This document shows positions 17,755 to 27,521 of a stretch of DNA of 64,000 bases, one piece after another (the first letter of the stretch is position 1; each line of letters begins with the position of its first letter). Below the pieces are notes generated by a model that worked only from the letters and a program-made list of their open reading frames with translations, was not told the origin of the DNA and made no database searches. Source of the stretch: Mucilaginibacter polytrichastri (GTDB lineage: Bacteria; Bacteroidota; Bacteroidia; Sphingobacteriales; Sphingobacteriaceae); contig NZ_MPPL01000001.1 of assembly GCF_001911425.1 (NCBI RefSeq), positions 4,779,661 to 4,843,660 on the forward strand. Direction: 5' to 3'. A program made the translations under genes and the position numbers.

Positions 17755-19173
17755 TTATTTAGCTCCCGGATATCCCGGATTTTGCAAAAGAAAAGGGTTG
17801 TTTTGTATCTCTGTTAGAGGTATAGGATAAAGCGCCGCAAATGGCTGAAAGCCAGGTTTCTCAGCACCTAATACATTATTGATAGTACCTGTCCGCTTCA
17901 AGTCAAACCAACGATTTCCCCATTCACAAAATAGTTCAACCTGGCGTTCATGCATTATTTCATTGAGCAATGATGTTTGATCAGTAGGTCCTGTATAATT
18001 AGGTAAACCTACACGTGCTGGGTTTCGAATCTGGTTGATATCCGCTACAGCGCCCGGCGCATTACCCGAATGCGCGTAAGCTTCAGCACGTATCAGGTAT
18101 TGCTCGCTTAACCTTAAAAACATTAAATCTTCGGCGGGTGTTGCGGCGGCTGTGTTATTTTTATATTTAGCAGGATAGTAATATAGCGTAGTAGTGACAC
18201 CATCATTTACTGGGTTCGTTCCTACCCAGTCTGTTTTACGCAAATCTCCTGCTTCAAAAGCGTTACTGAGCGCAGGCGCAATCTGATAAGCCGGAATACT
18301 ATTTGGATAAGGCGTAAAAGCTGAACCATCGTATGTTTGAGTATATAGGCCTGTAGCCGGGAGCTGCCAGATAGCTTCATTACTTCCATCTAAAAAAACG
18401 TTATTCAGAGAAACCAAACTATAAATTCCTGAATTGATAACTACGCTGGATGTACTTGCAGCGAGCGCCCATTGCTGCCTGTACAGGTAAACTTTGGCTA
18501 ACAAAGCATCGGCCACATATAAGTTAACGCGAGCCCTTTGCGTGGTTGTAAATTGAGGATAAGTAGCCGTAAGTAGTTTTTGCGAACTAGTCAGATCTGA
18601 AATAATTAAACTGTAAACAGAATCGACAGAGGCACGCGGAAGCGATTCGGTTAAATGATAATCTGTAGTGGTAACCAATGGCACACCACCAAAAAGATTA
18701 ACCAGATTAAAATAATAAAACGCGCGTATTACCTTGATTTCTCCCAATAATTGTTTTTTTAATGGCTGGCTTAATACCGTGCTTGATGGAATATTCTCCA
18801 AACAACTATTAATTTGATACATATTAGTGTATGCGTTGCTCCAAAAGGTTTCCATATCCGGGTTAGAAACCAAGATGGTATTCTGATCTTCATCACCGGC
18901 ACCTATATAGGAAAGTTCGTCTGCAGTACGGCCTGGAATAATGTCAAGCAAACCACTCGTTAGAGTTCCACCAACATTTACGTTGAAATTATTATAAATT
19001 CCTTTAACATATGCGAGTGTGCTGGCGCTATCAGCAAACACCTGTGTAATTGGTATTTGGTTTGCATTATGTACAGGGATTTGAATAAGCTTTTTACAGG
19101 AAAAACTCAGCGCAATAAATAAGACAAATATCACCCAGTTGATCTTATTTTTGATTGATTGTATTTTTTTCAT
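17755..19173 (-). CDS. SusD/RagB-family outer-membrane nutrient-binding lipoprotein
   Basis: A 472-residue SusD homologue. A lipoprotein signal ends L-S-F-S-C with the lipidated cysteine near residue 26. The N-terminal SusD-like segment (about 80-220) and the C-terminal RagB/SusD domain follow, with the typical R-L-S-E-Q-Y-L-I-R-A-E-A-Y-A stretch near residue 365 and the closing F-L-L-Q-N-P-G-Y. It lies 11 bases downstream of susC and forms the lid of that transporter. The absence of glycoside hydrolases nearby and the M16 peptidase downstream hint at a peptide or protein-derived substrate, which is inference. Confidence 0.95.
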   Translation of the reverse strand: MKKIQSIKNKINWVIFVLFIALSFSCKKLIQIPVHNANQIPITQVFADSASTLAYVKGIYNNFNVNVGGTLTSGLLDIIPGRTADELSYIGAGDEDQNTILVSNPDMETFWSNAYTNMYQINSCLENIPSSTVLSQPLKKQLLGEIKVIRAFYYFNLVNLFGGVPLVTTTDYHLTESLPRASVDSVYSLIISDLTSSQKLLTATYPQFTTTQRARVNLYVADALLAKVYLYRQQWALAASTSSVVINSGIYSLVSLNNVFLDGSNEAIWQLPATGLYTQTYDGSAFTPYPNSIPAYQIAPALSNAFEAGDLRKTDWVGTNPVNDGVTTTLYYYPAKYKNNTAAATPAEDLMFLRLSEQYLIRAEAYAHSGNAPGAVADINQIRNPARVGLPNYTGPTDQTSLLNEIMHERQVELFCEWGNRWFDLKRTGTINNVLGAEKPGFQPFAALYPIPLTEIQNNPFLLQNPGYPGAK

Positions 19174-19184
19174 TTTGTGTTGAA

Positions 19185-22100
19185 TTAAAAGTCAAGAGAT
19201 AAACCACCGCTAACAATTCGCTGTAATGGAAGCGTATAATATAATCCTGGTGTTTCTGGGTCTAAGAATTTATAACCGGTAAAGGTTAGCAAGTTTTCAG
19301 CATTAATAAATACTCTGGCATTGCTCATGTGTAACGATTTAACCCATTCGGCAGGCAGGGTGTATGAAAGTGCTACAGTTTTTACACGTACATAGAAATC
19401 CTTACTATAAGCACCAGATGAATTTATAAAATTACTAGCCGCGTAGGTTACAGGGAATGAACTAAAGAATCCGCCCTTTCCCGACGTTAGTTTTTCGAGC
19501 GGTTTGCTATCTCCTGGTTTTTCCCAATACTGGCCCAGTATAGAGGTTGGAAAATTTCGTTCCGTGCCAGGTACCATAACGGAATTAGAATACATACCAT
19601 ATAAGTAATTCGGCGCTAAATTTTGGTCAGAGAATGAGCAATAGATCGATAGGCTCAAGTTTTTATATTTAAATGTATTGCCAAACCCACCCTGAAACCT
19701 TGGAGCCAGATCGCCCAACGGCACTTTATCTCCACCCTGGGCTGCTAATGAAGGATTGGGATATTGAACAACTGTTTTTCCATCTGCACCGTAAAATTGA
19801 AATATACCCGTAGCTGGATCTACACCCTTGTATTGATATGCGTATATTTCAGTTGTCGGTAATCCAATAGTAATTTGCGAAGCATAAGGAGAGGTAGCCA
19901 GGCCAGGAAATGCCACCAATTTATTCCGGTTGCCACTGATCTGGAAAGACGTTGTCCAACTGAAGTTTTGGGTTCGTATATTTGTTGAAGTAATTGTAAT
20001 TTCCAGACCTTTATCCTGAACAGTGGCATTTTGATTTTCATATACCGTATTAAATCCGGTCTGGATAGGTAAAGTTGCATTTATCAACTGATCACTTGTA
20101 CGATTGATATAATAGCTTGTATTTATTAAGAGTTTATTATTAAATAACCCAAAATCCAAAGCTACGTTCAATGCCTTCTTGGTAGCCCAGCTAAACACGG
20201 GATTGTTTAAGTTGAGAGGATATAAGGTACTGGTACCCTGAAAAGGTAAACCATTAGGATTTGCACCAGCAAAATCATGAAATAAATAGGCGCTGCCAGG
20301 ATCTGTTCCCGTTGTACCATAATTGGCGGAAAGTTTAGCGTAACTGACAACAGGCAATAGTTTTTTAAAGCCTACTTCTTCAGAAAATATCCATCCAAGA
20401 CCGGCAGATCCAAAATTACCAAACTGGCGTCCAGGGCCAAAATCACTTGTCGCGTCTCTGTTACCAGTTAAACTGATAATATATTTGTTATTATATATAT
20501 ATCCCAACCGGGCAAACACATCTGCATACTTGTATATAGTAGGGTTATCAGTTGCTGTTATCGCAGCAGCATTACTAATAGAACCTAAAAGAGCGTCATT
20601 TGAAAAGCCAGTACCCAGTTGACTTAATTGGTCACCAAATTGTTTTTTGTAACTTCCACCTAACAGAGCATTAAAAACCCCTTTACCAATTATACGTTTG
20701 TACGTGATTTGCGGTTCTACATATATAGTTTGATTAGTGGCTTGAGCAAATGAAGCGCTTGTTGTAGTAATCAACGGCGATTGCGACCCTAAAGGAAAGG
20801 CTAAATATTCATTTGTATTTCCCCGGCCATATCCTGCATTTAAGGTTATTTTTAATCCCGGCAATATCTCGTAGCCAAGATTAAACGTACTGTTAAGTAG
20901 AAAACTTTGAAGGGAAGCTGGTTGTTTTAAATAAGCCTCAATCTGATAATTGGTGATATCAACGCCTTTATAATTCCATATCAAATTGCCATTAGCATCA
21001 GTTAAATCCGGTGTATTTGGCGGCAATGATAATGCAGTCGCAATATTGGGCGACGCAGAAGAGTTATTATGATCATTCGACAGATCAGTGCCAAAATCAA
21101 CCGTCAACTTTTTATTCACAGAATTATAATGATACGCAGTGTGGAGGGTTAACCTTTTATCCGCGTAATCTCCTGGGAAATTGTAATTGGAGTTGGTATA
21201 ACCCAGAGAAGTATAAAAGGTCGAATTATCAGAGCCCCCTGAAAGACTTGCATGTATATCTGTATTGCTCGATGATCTGTCAAAAAAATTTTTAGCGAAA
21301 TTTGTATATTTATTTTGATCGTAAACGGTTAGGTCCGGCGCATTTAGAGCTGTCGGCGTAATTTTATCACTTGCGTAAGCCTGCTGTCTGATTTGCAGGT
21401 ATTGCTGGGTATTTAACATCTGATAAGGGCGGGTATTAGTATTAACCTGATCATTAACCTGCAAATTAAATTGAGTTTTGCCGGCTTTTCCTTTTTTAGT
21501 AGTAATCAGAATTACGCCATTTGCCCCCTGCGAGCCATAAATAGAAGTTGCGTCCGCATCTTTTAATATGGTCACACTTTCTATATCACTTGGATTTAAG
21601 CCATTTATCGGGCTTATACCACTATTTGGGACATCGCCATTATTACCTCCAAAAGATTGAAGTGCAGCAATATTTGTATTTTGAGCCGGAATCGGCAAAC
21701 CATCTAAAAGGAACAATGGTTGATTATAATTATTTAAACCAGCAGTAGTGACAGAAACCGGCAACGTGTTCTGACCGCGTATTTGTGCGCGAACCTGTGA
21801 TCCTGGCGCACCGCTGGTAGAACTGATGTTTAATCCCGGAACCCTTCCATCCAGCGCCTGTAAAACGTTAGTTACCGGCTGATCGGCAATCTCCTGAGCA
21901 GTTATTACCGTGGTGGAGTTAACACTGAAACGGCGTGACTCTGAACTGTAACCGATAACATGTGTTTCATCAAGAGATGAATTACCCACTTCAAGCGAGA
22001 TAGTGGATAAATTAGCCTTAGCTTTAACTTCTTTTGTAATATATCCAACATAAGATACTTTTATTAAAGCCGATTTCTTTATTCCTTTAAGGTCTACGAT

Positions 22101-22640
22101 TCCATCAGGTCCGGCTGCGACTTTGTATAAAGATTCACCAACGAATTTAAAATTCATATCGCTGCCTTTTACGGTAATGGTTGCCCCTGGAAGCGGTTTG
22201 TTATTTTCACCGATTATGGTTAAGTGAAGATTTAACGTGTCGGCAGCAATTGTAACTAATTTTACTGAAGGCATTACGTCTTCTTTTGCCGTAATTACTA
22301 CGTTCTTTTCAACTATTTGGTAATCAAAAGCGATTGATTTAAAACATTGAGATAAAGTTTGAGATAATGAAGAATTTGTTACTTTGATACTAATCTTTTG
22401 ATCTTTTAATTCCTTTTTATCATAAAAGAAATCATAACCGCTTTGCTTTCTTATAGATTCCAGAACTTTAATAACAGGCGCATTTGTTTCATTCAGCGTT
22501 ATTTGGCTAAATGATTTTGCGCTGACCTGAAGAAGGCCTATTATCAGTAAAAGCGTAGTAAGCTTCATAATCAATAATATTTTGGAGACATTAAGCCGGA
22601 CTGGCTTAGACACAGCTATGCTAGTAGCACTAAATTTCAT
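19185..22640 (-). CDS. SusC/RagA-family TonB-linked outer-membrane transporter with STN domain
   Basis: A 1151-residue SusC homologue. A signal segment (about 22-46, VSAKSFSQ at its end) precedes a secretin/TonB short N-terminal (STN) domain (about 50-115), a carboxypeptidase-like regulatory domain (about 138-215), the plug with the SusC signature ending in N-G-V-I-L-I-T-T-K-K-G (about 370), and the beta-barrel to a final L-S-L-D-F. The STN domain is the part that contacts FecR, so this is the signalling type of SusC, matching the sigma/FecR genes just upstream. Substrate import with SusD is energised by TonB. Confidence 0.96.
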   Translation of the reverse strand: MKFSATSIAVSKPVRLNVSKILLIMKLTTLLLIIGLLQVSAKSFSQITLNETNAPVIKVLESIRKQSGYDFFYDKKELKDQKISIKVTNSSLSQTLSQCFKSIAFDYQIVEKNVVITAKEDVMPSVKLVTIAADTLNLHLTIIGENNKPLPGATITVKGSDMNFKFVGESLYKVAAGPDGIVDLKGIKKSALIKVSYVGYITKEVKAKANLSTISLEVGNSSLDETHVIGYSSESRRFSVNSTTVITAQEIADQPVTNVLQALDGRVPGLNISSTSGAPGSQVRAQIRGQNTLPVSVTTAGLNNYNQPLFLLDGLPIPAQNTNIAALQSFGGNNGDVPNSGISPINGLNPSDIESVTILKDADATSIYGSQGANGVILITTKKGKAGKTQFNLQVNDQVNTNTRPYQMLNTQQYLQIRQQAYASDKITPTALNAPDLTVYDQNKYTNFAKNFFDRSSSNTDIHASLSGGSDNSTFYTSLGYTNSNYNFPGDYADKRLTLHTAYHYNSVNKKLTVDFGTDLSNDHNNSSASPNIATALSLPPNTPDLTDANGNLIWNYKGVDITNYQIEAYLKQPASLQSFLLNSTFNLGYEILPGLKITLNAGYGRGNTNEYLAFPLGSQSPLITTTSASFAQATNQTIYVEPQITYKRIIGKGVFNALLGGSYKKQFGDQLSQLGTGFSNDALLGSISNAAAITATDNPTIYKYADVFARLGYIYNNKYIISLTGNRDATSDFGPGRQFGNFGSAGLGWIFSEEVGFKKLLPVVSYAKLSANYGTTGTDPGSAYLFHDFAGANPNGLPFQGTSTLYPLNLNNPVFSWATKKALNVALDFGLFNNKLLINTSYYINRTSDQLINATLPIQTGFNTVYENQNATVQDKGLEITITSTNIRTQNFSWTTSFQISGNRNKLVAFPGLATSPYASQITIGLPTTEIYAYQYKGVDPATGIFQFYGADGKTVVQYPNPSLAAQGGDKVPLGDLAPRFQGGFGNTFKYKNLSLSIYCSFSDQNLAPNYLYGMYSNSVMVPGTERNFPTSILGQYWEKPGDSKPLEKLTSGKGGFFSSFPVTYAASNFINSSGAYSKDFYVRVKTVALSYTLPAEWVKSLHMSNARVFINAENLLTFTGYKFLDPETPGLYYTLPLQRIVSGGLSLDF

Positions 22641-22690
22641 ACATTTGTACAGTTTGGGTTAATACTTTAAACTCTGATTCAAATTGTTTA

Positions 22691-22757
22691 TCCCGAGTTC
22701 TCTCGGGAAGGGTTAATCCGGATATTTCCGTGGCAGTAGGTCGAAGCACTGCCGCGG
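22691..22757 (-). promoter_or_regulatory. Two hairpins in the susC upstream region
   Basis: Two inverted repeats lie between fecR and susC: a 7-bp perfect stem (22691-22697 with 22702-22708, arm TCCCGAG) and a 10-bp stem with one wobble (22728-22737 with 22748-22757, arm CCGTGGCAGT). The plus strand has six T after the second stem. They sit 50-120 bases before the susC start and may act in the susC leader or separate fecR from susC transcription. Confidence 0.4.
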
Positions 22758-22857
22758 TTTTTTCATTATAACCCACGCATAAATGCGGTCTATCTTTGTA
22801 CTTGTTTTGCCATTTTTATTGTTTAAGGGTTAATCAATCTGTTAGTTATGTTTATCA

Positions 22858-24015
22858 TTACTTAGGTGTAACTATTATCTTTTTGCCGTCAATTTTAAAA
22901 TTCACTTTAGATAGACTCAGGATTTTTAGTACGGCTGAAGCTTTGGTGTTACGGTTGATATTGCCGCTGAATTCTCTTACCGGTACGCTTCCGGAATATT
23001 CTACGTCTACATCATACCATCTGGCCAATTGGCGCATAACCGTTTGTATATCATCCGAATCAAAATGAAAATGGCCTTCTTTCCAGGCGATAACGCCTTC
23101 GGTATCGACTTGAGAGATTTTGATTCCCACATTTGCAGCTGAGGTAAAAGCTTGTTCACCTGGAACTAATATTTTTGATACGTCATCTTTAGACACTTTA
23201 ATGCTTCCTTCAAGTAGTGTGGTTTTTATGCTTGATTCATCATCATAAGCGTTAATATTGAAATGCGTACCTATATCTTGAACGGTTTGACCTTTAACTT
23301 TTACTCTAAAAGGCACTGTGGCTTTGTGCGCCACTTCAAAATAAACCTGCCCGGTTATTGTCACTTCCCTGTCAGTATTTCTAAAGGCAACCGGATAAGT
23401 AATCGATGAAGCTGCATCAAGCCAAACGTTGGTACCATCGGCCAGCGTTAGGTGGTATTGGCCTCCGCGTGGCGTACTCATCGTATTATAAACTATTTTG
23501 GATCCTGTCGGGTCGGGTTGGTAAACTACATGCCCATCGGCAGTTTTATTAATCAAAGCACCATTTTGTGATGCCAGTTGCCCATTTTTTATTCCGGTCA
23601 ATATGATCTTCTGTCCATTCGCTAAAGTTAGAATAGCGTGGTTACCACCCGGATCCAGATCTTGTTTTTGATTTTGGGCAATTTGTGGCGGCTGTTGTTT
23701 TTTAATCAGGAAGTAGCTGCCAAATCCCAGGATTAGCAAAATTGATGCTGCGGCGACAAATCGCGGCCAGAAACTACGCAGTCTTTTACTTTGTGGTTGG
23801 CTAATGATATATTTAAATGAATTTTCCTTAGCAACCTCGTTAACAGGAGCTTGCTGGCTCCTGACGAGCGTATAATAACTGCTATCGAAAGTTTTTTTCA
23901 AAAGAGCATCCTGTTGTGGATCGGCTAATACACTTTCGAATTCGCGGAGTTCATCTTCTGAAGCCGAGTTATCGAGATAGCATTGACATAAGTAAATTAT
24001 CCTGTCTTTGTTCAT
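22858..24015 (-). CDS. FecR-family anti-sigma factor
   Basis: A 385-residue FecR protein. The cytoplasmic N-terminus (about 1-85) binds the sigma factor. One membrane helix (about 86-106, ASILLILGFGSYFLI) is followed by the periplasmic FecR domain, with the conserved T-P-R-G-G-Q-Y-H-L-T-L-A-D-G-T-N-V-W-L-D run near residue 184, and a C-terminal DUF4974 domain (about 315-385). It relays the signal from the STN domain of the SusC transporter to the ECF sigma factor encoded 95 bases upstream. Confidence 0.95.
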   Translation of the reverse strand: MNKDRIIYLCQCYLDNSASEDELREFESVLADPQQDALLKKTFDSSYYTLVRSQQAPVNEVAKENSFKYIISQPQSKRLRSFWPRFVAAASILLILGFGSYFLIKKQQPPQIAQNQKQDLDPGGNHAILTLANGQKIILTGIKNGQLASQNGALINKTADGHVVYQPDPTGSKIVYNTMSTPRGGQYHLTLADGTNVWLDAASSITYPVAFRNTDREVTITGQVYFEVAHKATVPFRVKVKGQTVQDIGTHFNINAYDDESSIKTTLLEGSIKVSKDDVSKILVPGEQAFTSAANVGIKISQVDTEGVIAWKEGHFHFDSDDIQTVMRQLARWYDVDVEYSGSVPVREFSGNINRNTKASAVLKILSLSKVNFKIDGKKIIVTPK

Positions 24016-24109
24016 CTTTATAAGCTTAGTAATTTAGCGTTGGGTTCACACTAAATTAACAGTCTTTTTTATGGTAGACGAAGCGCTGAATGTTTCGGGG
24101 GTATTGAAA

Positions 24110-24700
24110 CTAAAAAATTTTAAATATGATAAGTAACACCGCAATGTCTGTGTTTTCCCTAATATGTTTGCGGACGCTTTTCAGTGCAAGCTTCATGTAA
24201 GACTGTACGGTAAAACTTGATAAGTTAAGTCGCTGCGCTGCCTCCTCGTATTTTAAACCTTCTTGATGACAGAGTTCATAAACTAACTTTTGTTGTGGCG
24301 GAAGCTTTTCTATTGCGTTTTTAAGTATTTTACGGGTGTCATTTAAAATGATGCTTTCTTCAGTATCATTATGGGATTCCGACCAATCGAAATGACGCTG
24401 CTGATCTGCCCTGACCTCAAGTTTGTTCCGCCGCAGCAGATCCAATGATCGATTACGGGCAATAGCGATCAGGTAACTTTCCAGGTTAATGAGACTATTT
24501 AGTTCATACCCGAGCTTCCAAAATTTTAAAAAAGTTTCCTGTACCACTTCTTCAGCTAATAACTCAGATTTCAGTAAGTGAAGCGAAAAGGCATAAATAT
24601 TCTGATAATATCGGTCATAAAGGATTCGGAACGCACGCTGATCCCCTTCAGCTACTTTTTGCAGCAGTTCACTCTCATCATGAAGGGACTTTATTGCCAT
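24110..24700 (-). CDS. ECF RNA polymerase sigma factor (FecI-like)
   Basis: A 196-residue sigma factor. Region 2 is at about residues 20-90 (LLAEEVVQETFLKFWKLG) and region 4 at about 125-180 (LKYEEAAQRLNLSSFTVQSY). It is followed on the same strand by FecR, SusC and SusD, the standard cell-surface-signalling layout, so it very likely drives susCD expression when the transporter binds its ligand. The protein is similar to the one truncated at the left edge of the window. Confidence 0.95.
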   Translation of the reverse strand: MAIKSLHDESELLQKVAEGDQRAFRILYDRYYQNIYAFSLHLLKSELLAEEVVQETFLKFWKLGYELNSLINLESYLIAIARNRSLDLLRRNKLEVRADQQRHFDWSESHNDTEESIILNDTRKILKNAIEKLPPQQKLVYELCHQEGLKYEEAAQRLNLSSFTVQSYMKLALKSVRKHIRENTDIAVLLIIFKIF

Positions 24701-25009
24701 CTTTATGCTTTTGTCACTATAAAGTTACTAAAAGTTAACCTAATTTTATTGAATTATCCCAAAAGAGCACCTATCCACTTGCAGTTCTAATGGAATTAAC
24801 ATCAAATCATAAATAAAATCAAATTAAGCGATTATTTTTTAGCTTAATTGCTATGATAGGCATTGAGCTTATCTAAGGCACCGTGTAAAAATCACTCTTC
24901 GTGGCTTCAAATGCCCTGTTTAGCTAAAAACCAAAATTCCGGAATTACAACTTCTTTTATTTGCATCCATAAAAAACATGGCCATATAGCGCCGGTGTGC
25001 AATAATCAG
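24701..25009. other. Divergent intergenic region
   Basis: About 310 bases between the minus-strand sigma factor and the plus-strand TonB-dependent receptor. It is strongly AT-rich. An 8-bp inverted repeat (24822-24829 with 24842-24849, arm AATTAAGC) is the only clear structure. The reading frame of the receptor is open back to 24863, but the first 49 codons do not look like a signal peptide and are better read as noncoding. Promoters for both genes must lie here. Confidence 0.5.
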
Positions 25010-27451
25010 ATGATGAACAAGCAGTTTATATTAATTTTTTGCCTGATGGGCCTGTTAGCCATCCAGGTAAAAGCGCAAATTTCGGAAAAAGGTAAAATAA
25101 CGGGAAAGATCATTGATGAGCATAAAAATCCCTTCGGTTATGCGACAATCAATTTACTAAAAGCTGCTGATTCCACTTTTATAAAAGGTAGCTCTTCTAA
25201 TGATAAAGGAACATTTACGCTGGATGCGCCGGAAGGCAGCTATATTTTCTCCATTAGCGTGATGGGCTATTTGAAGATTGTTAAAGGCCCGTATTCGATA
25301 AAAGCTGATCAGAAAGTTTTTAGTCTTGGCGATATACAATTGACCCCGGCAGCTCAACAATTGGCTGGTGTCAGCATTGTTTATCGTAAGCCATTAATAG
25401 AAAGGCAGGTCGATAAGACCGTCTTAAATATTGAGAACAGCTCAATCGCGGCAGGCAATACTGCGTTGGAGATCCTGCAAAAAGCGCCCGGAGTTTCAGT
25501 GGGCCAAAACGGTTTAATCAGTTTAAAAGGTAAACAGGGTGTCACGATTATGCTGGACGGAAAACCCACCTACCTATCAGGTGAAGATCTGACCAACCTG
25601 CTTAATGCTACGCAAGGCAGTGAGATCAAAACGATAGAACTGATCACCAATCCTTCTTCAAAATATGACGCCGCCGGAACTGCCGGGATCATCAACATCA
25701 GAATGAAGAGGAATAAGAATTTTGGCACCAATGGCTCTGTTGCGCTTGGTGCGGGTTATGGTAAATTTGCCAAGGAAAATGGCGACGTCACCATCAATCA
25801 TCGTGAAGCAAAGCTCAACGTATTTGCAAACTTGTCTTATAATCATAATGAAAGGTGGCTGGATAACGATATCACCAGGATTAATAATACGGTTACAGAT
25901 CCTACCTATTTTACCCAAACGGGCAGAACGATCGGCCAGAGATATAATACAAATTATAAAGCCGGATTAGATTATTTCATCAATTCTAGGAATACGCTCG
26001 GATTCGCGGTGAACGGCAACTCAGGCAATGCGAATGATAATGGCAACGTATTAACATTGATCGGTAACCGGCCAATGACGACGGACTCAGTGGTCAGGGC
26101 GAACAACACTGCCACAGCAAGGAACAGGAACATCACTTACAACCTCAACTATAAGGGCGTGTTGGATACCCTCGGTCAGGAGATCAATATGGATATGGAT
26201 TATTCCGTCTACAACCGCGACCGGCTCGATAGCTACAACAATTTCTTTTCGAATGCAGCCGGCTTAACAACAGGTCCTGCGGACATCTTCAGAAATTTCA
26301 CACCGGCCAAAGTACGTATCTGGGCCGTTAAAGCCGACTATACTTATTCCATAACTAAGGACTTAAAATTTAATGCTGGTCTGAAAAGCAGTTATGTAAA
26401 GACAGATAACAATTCAATCTTTCAAAACTTCCTGAATAATAATTGGCAAGCTGACAATTTGAACAGCAATCATTTTATCTACAGCGAAAATATAAACGCG
26501 GCTTATGGCAGTGTTCAGCAGGAATTTAAAAACACAACAGTGCAGTTAGGATTACGTGCAGAGCAAACCAATTCTAACGGAAATTCTCTGACCTCGCAAA
26601 GTGTGGTTGCCTCCCATTATCTAAATTTATTCCCGAGTGTTTTTATTAACCATGTACTGTCAACAAATAATGAAGTCGGATTTTCCTACAGCCGAAGAAT
26701 TGACCGTCCGGACTACGCTTCACTCAACCCTTTTATCAAATTCGTGGATTTGTACACTTATGCGGTTGGCAATCCCTATTTAAGGCCGCAGTTCACCAAT
26801 TCATTTGAGCTGTCATATGCTTACAACAAGACGTTCAACGTCACCTTTGGTTACAACCACACCAATGACGTGATCTCGCAGGTCGTAACAACGGATACAG
26901 TTAGGAAGACCCTTTATAATACGCCCCAGAATATAGCCCGTTATACATCATTCGATTTCAACTTTGATGCACCGGTAACCATCACCAGCTGGTGGACCAC
27001 CAACAACAGCCTGACCGCTTTTTACGGCAGGTTCAGCTCCCCTGACCTGTTAGGCATGCCTTACAGCAGTGGCAGAGTGGTATTTAGTTTTAATACGATC
27101 CAAACCGTTATGCTGACGCCAACAATGGATCTTGAAGTATCGGGTAGGTACCGAACCAGGGGATTGGAAGGAACTTTTACGATTCAAAGCCAGCACCGGC
27201 TGGATGCGGGCATTAGCAAATCATTGCTTTCTAAAAAGCTGAATTTTAAGTTTGCGGTGGACGATTTGCTCAATTCCTGGAAGCTGGTCACGAACAGCAC
27301 GCTGCCTTCGCAGAATTATAATAATTACGTAAAAGCGGAAAGCAGGATCGCTCGGTTAACCTGTAGTTACCGGTTTGGCAGCAATAATATCAAGGCGGCC
27401 AGGCAACATCAAAAAAGTTCGGATGAAGAACAAAACCGGGTGAGGCCCTGA
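25010..27451 (+). CDS. TonB-dependent receptor, outer-membrane beta-barrel family (non-SusC)
   Basis: About 813 residues when started at the paired ATG at 25010/25013, which places a normal signal peptide (F-I-L-I-F-C-L-M-G-L-L-A, ending V-K-A-Q) at the N-terminus. A carboxypeptidase-regulatory-like domain (about 25-110) is followed by a plug domain (PGVSVGQNGLISLKG near residue 162) and a large barrel of the OMP_b-brl_3 type. No SusD partner is present. A LytS/LytTR pair follows on the same strand, a frequent association, so the two-component system may regulate this receptor. Ligand unknown. Confidence 0.9.
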   Translation: MMNKQFILIFCLMGLLAIQVKAQISEKGKITGKIIDEHKNPFGYATINLLKAADSTFIKGSSSNDKGTFTLDAPEGSYIFSISVMGYLKIVKGPYSIKADQKVFSLGDIQLTPAAQQLAGVSIVYRKPLIERQVDKTVLNIENSSIAAGNTALEILQKAPGVSVGQNGLISLKGKQGVTIMLDGKPTYLSGEDLTNLLNATQGSEIKTIELITNPSSKYDAAGTAGIINIRMKRNKNFGTNGSVALGAGYGKFAKENGDVTINHREAKLNVFANLSYNHNERWLDNDITRINNTVTDPTYFTQTGRTIGQRYNTNYKAGLDYFINSRNTLGFAVNGNSGNANDNGNVLTLIGNRPMTTDSVVRANNTATARNRNITYNLNYKGVLDTLGQEINMDMDYSVYNRDRLDSYNNFFSNAAGLTTGPADIFRNFTPAKVRIWAVKADYTYSITKDLKFNAGLKSSYVKTDNNSIFQNFLNNNWQADNLNSNHFIYSENINAAYGSVQQEFKNTTVQLGLRAEQTNSNGNSLTSQSVVASHYLNLFPSVFINHVLSTNNEVGFSYSRRIDRPDYASLNPFIKFVDLYTYAVGNPYLRPQFTNSFELSYAYNKTFNVTFGYNHTNDVISQVVTTDTVRKTLYNTPQNIARYTSFDFNFDAPVTITSWWTTNNSLTAFYGRFSSPDLLGMPYSSGRVVFSFNTIQTVMLTPTMDLEVSGRYRTRGLEGTFTIQSQHRLDAGISKSLLSKKLNFKFAVDDLLNSWKLVTNSTLPSQNYNNYVKAESRIARLTCSYRFGSNNIKAARQHQKSSDEEQNRVRP

Positions 27452-27521
27452 TCTGCACGGGTCCGGGAATTTCTGTTTGCCGAGTTTATTTGTTTAAGAA
27501 AAGAATGTTCAAATTTGAACC

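Noticed and set aside
24863..25009. N-terminal extension of the TonB-dependent receptor
   Set aside because: The frame is open, but the extra 49 residues would put the signal peptide in the interior; the paired ATG at 25010/25013 is better.
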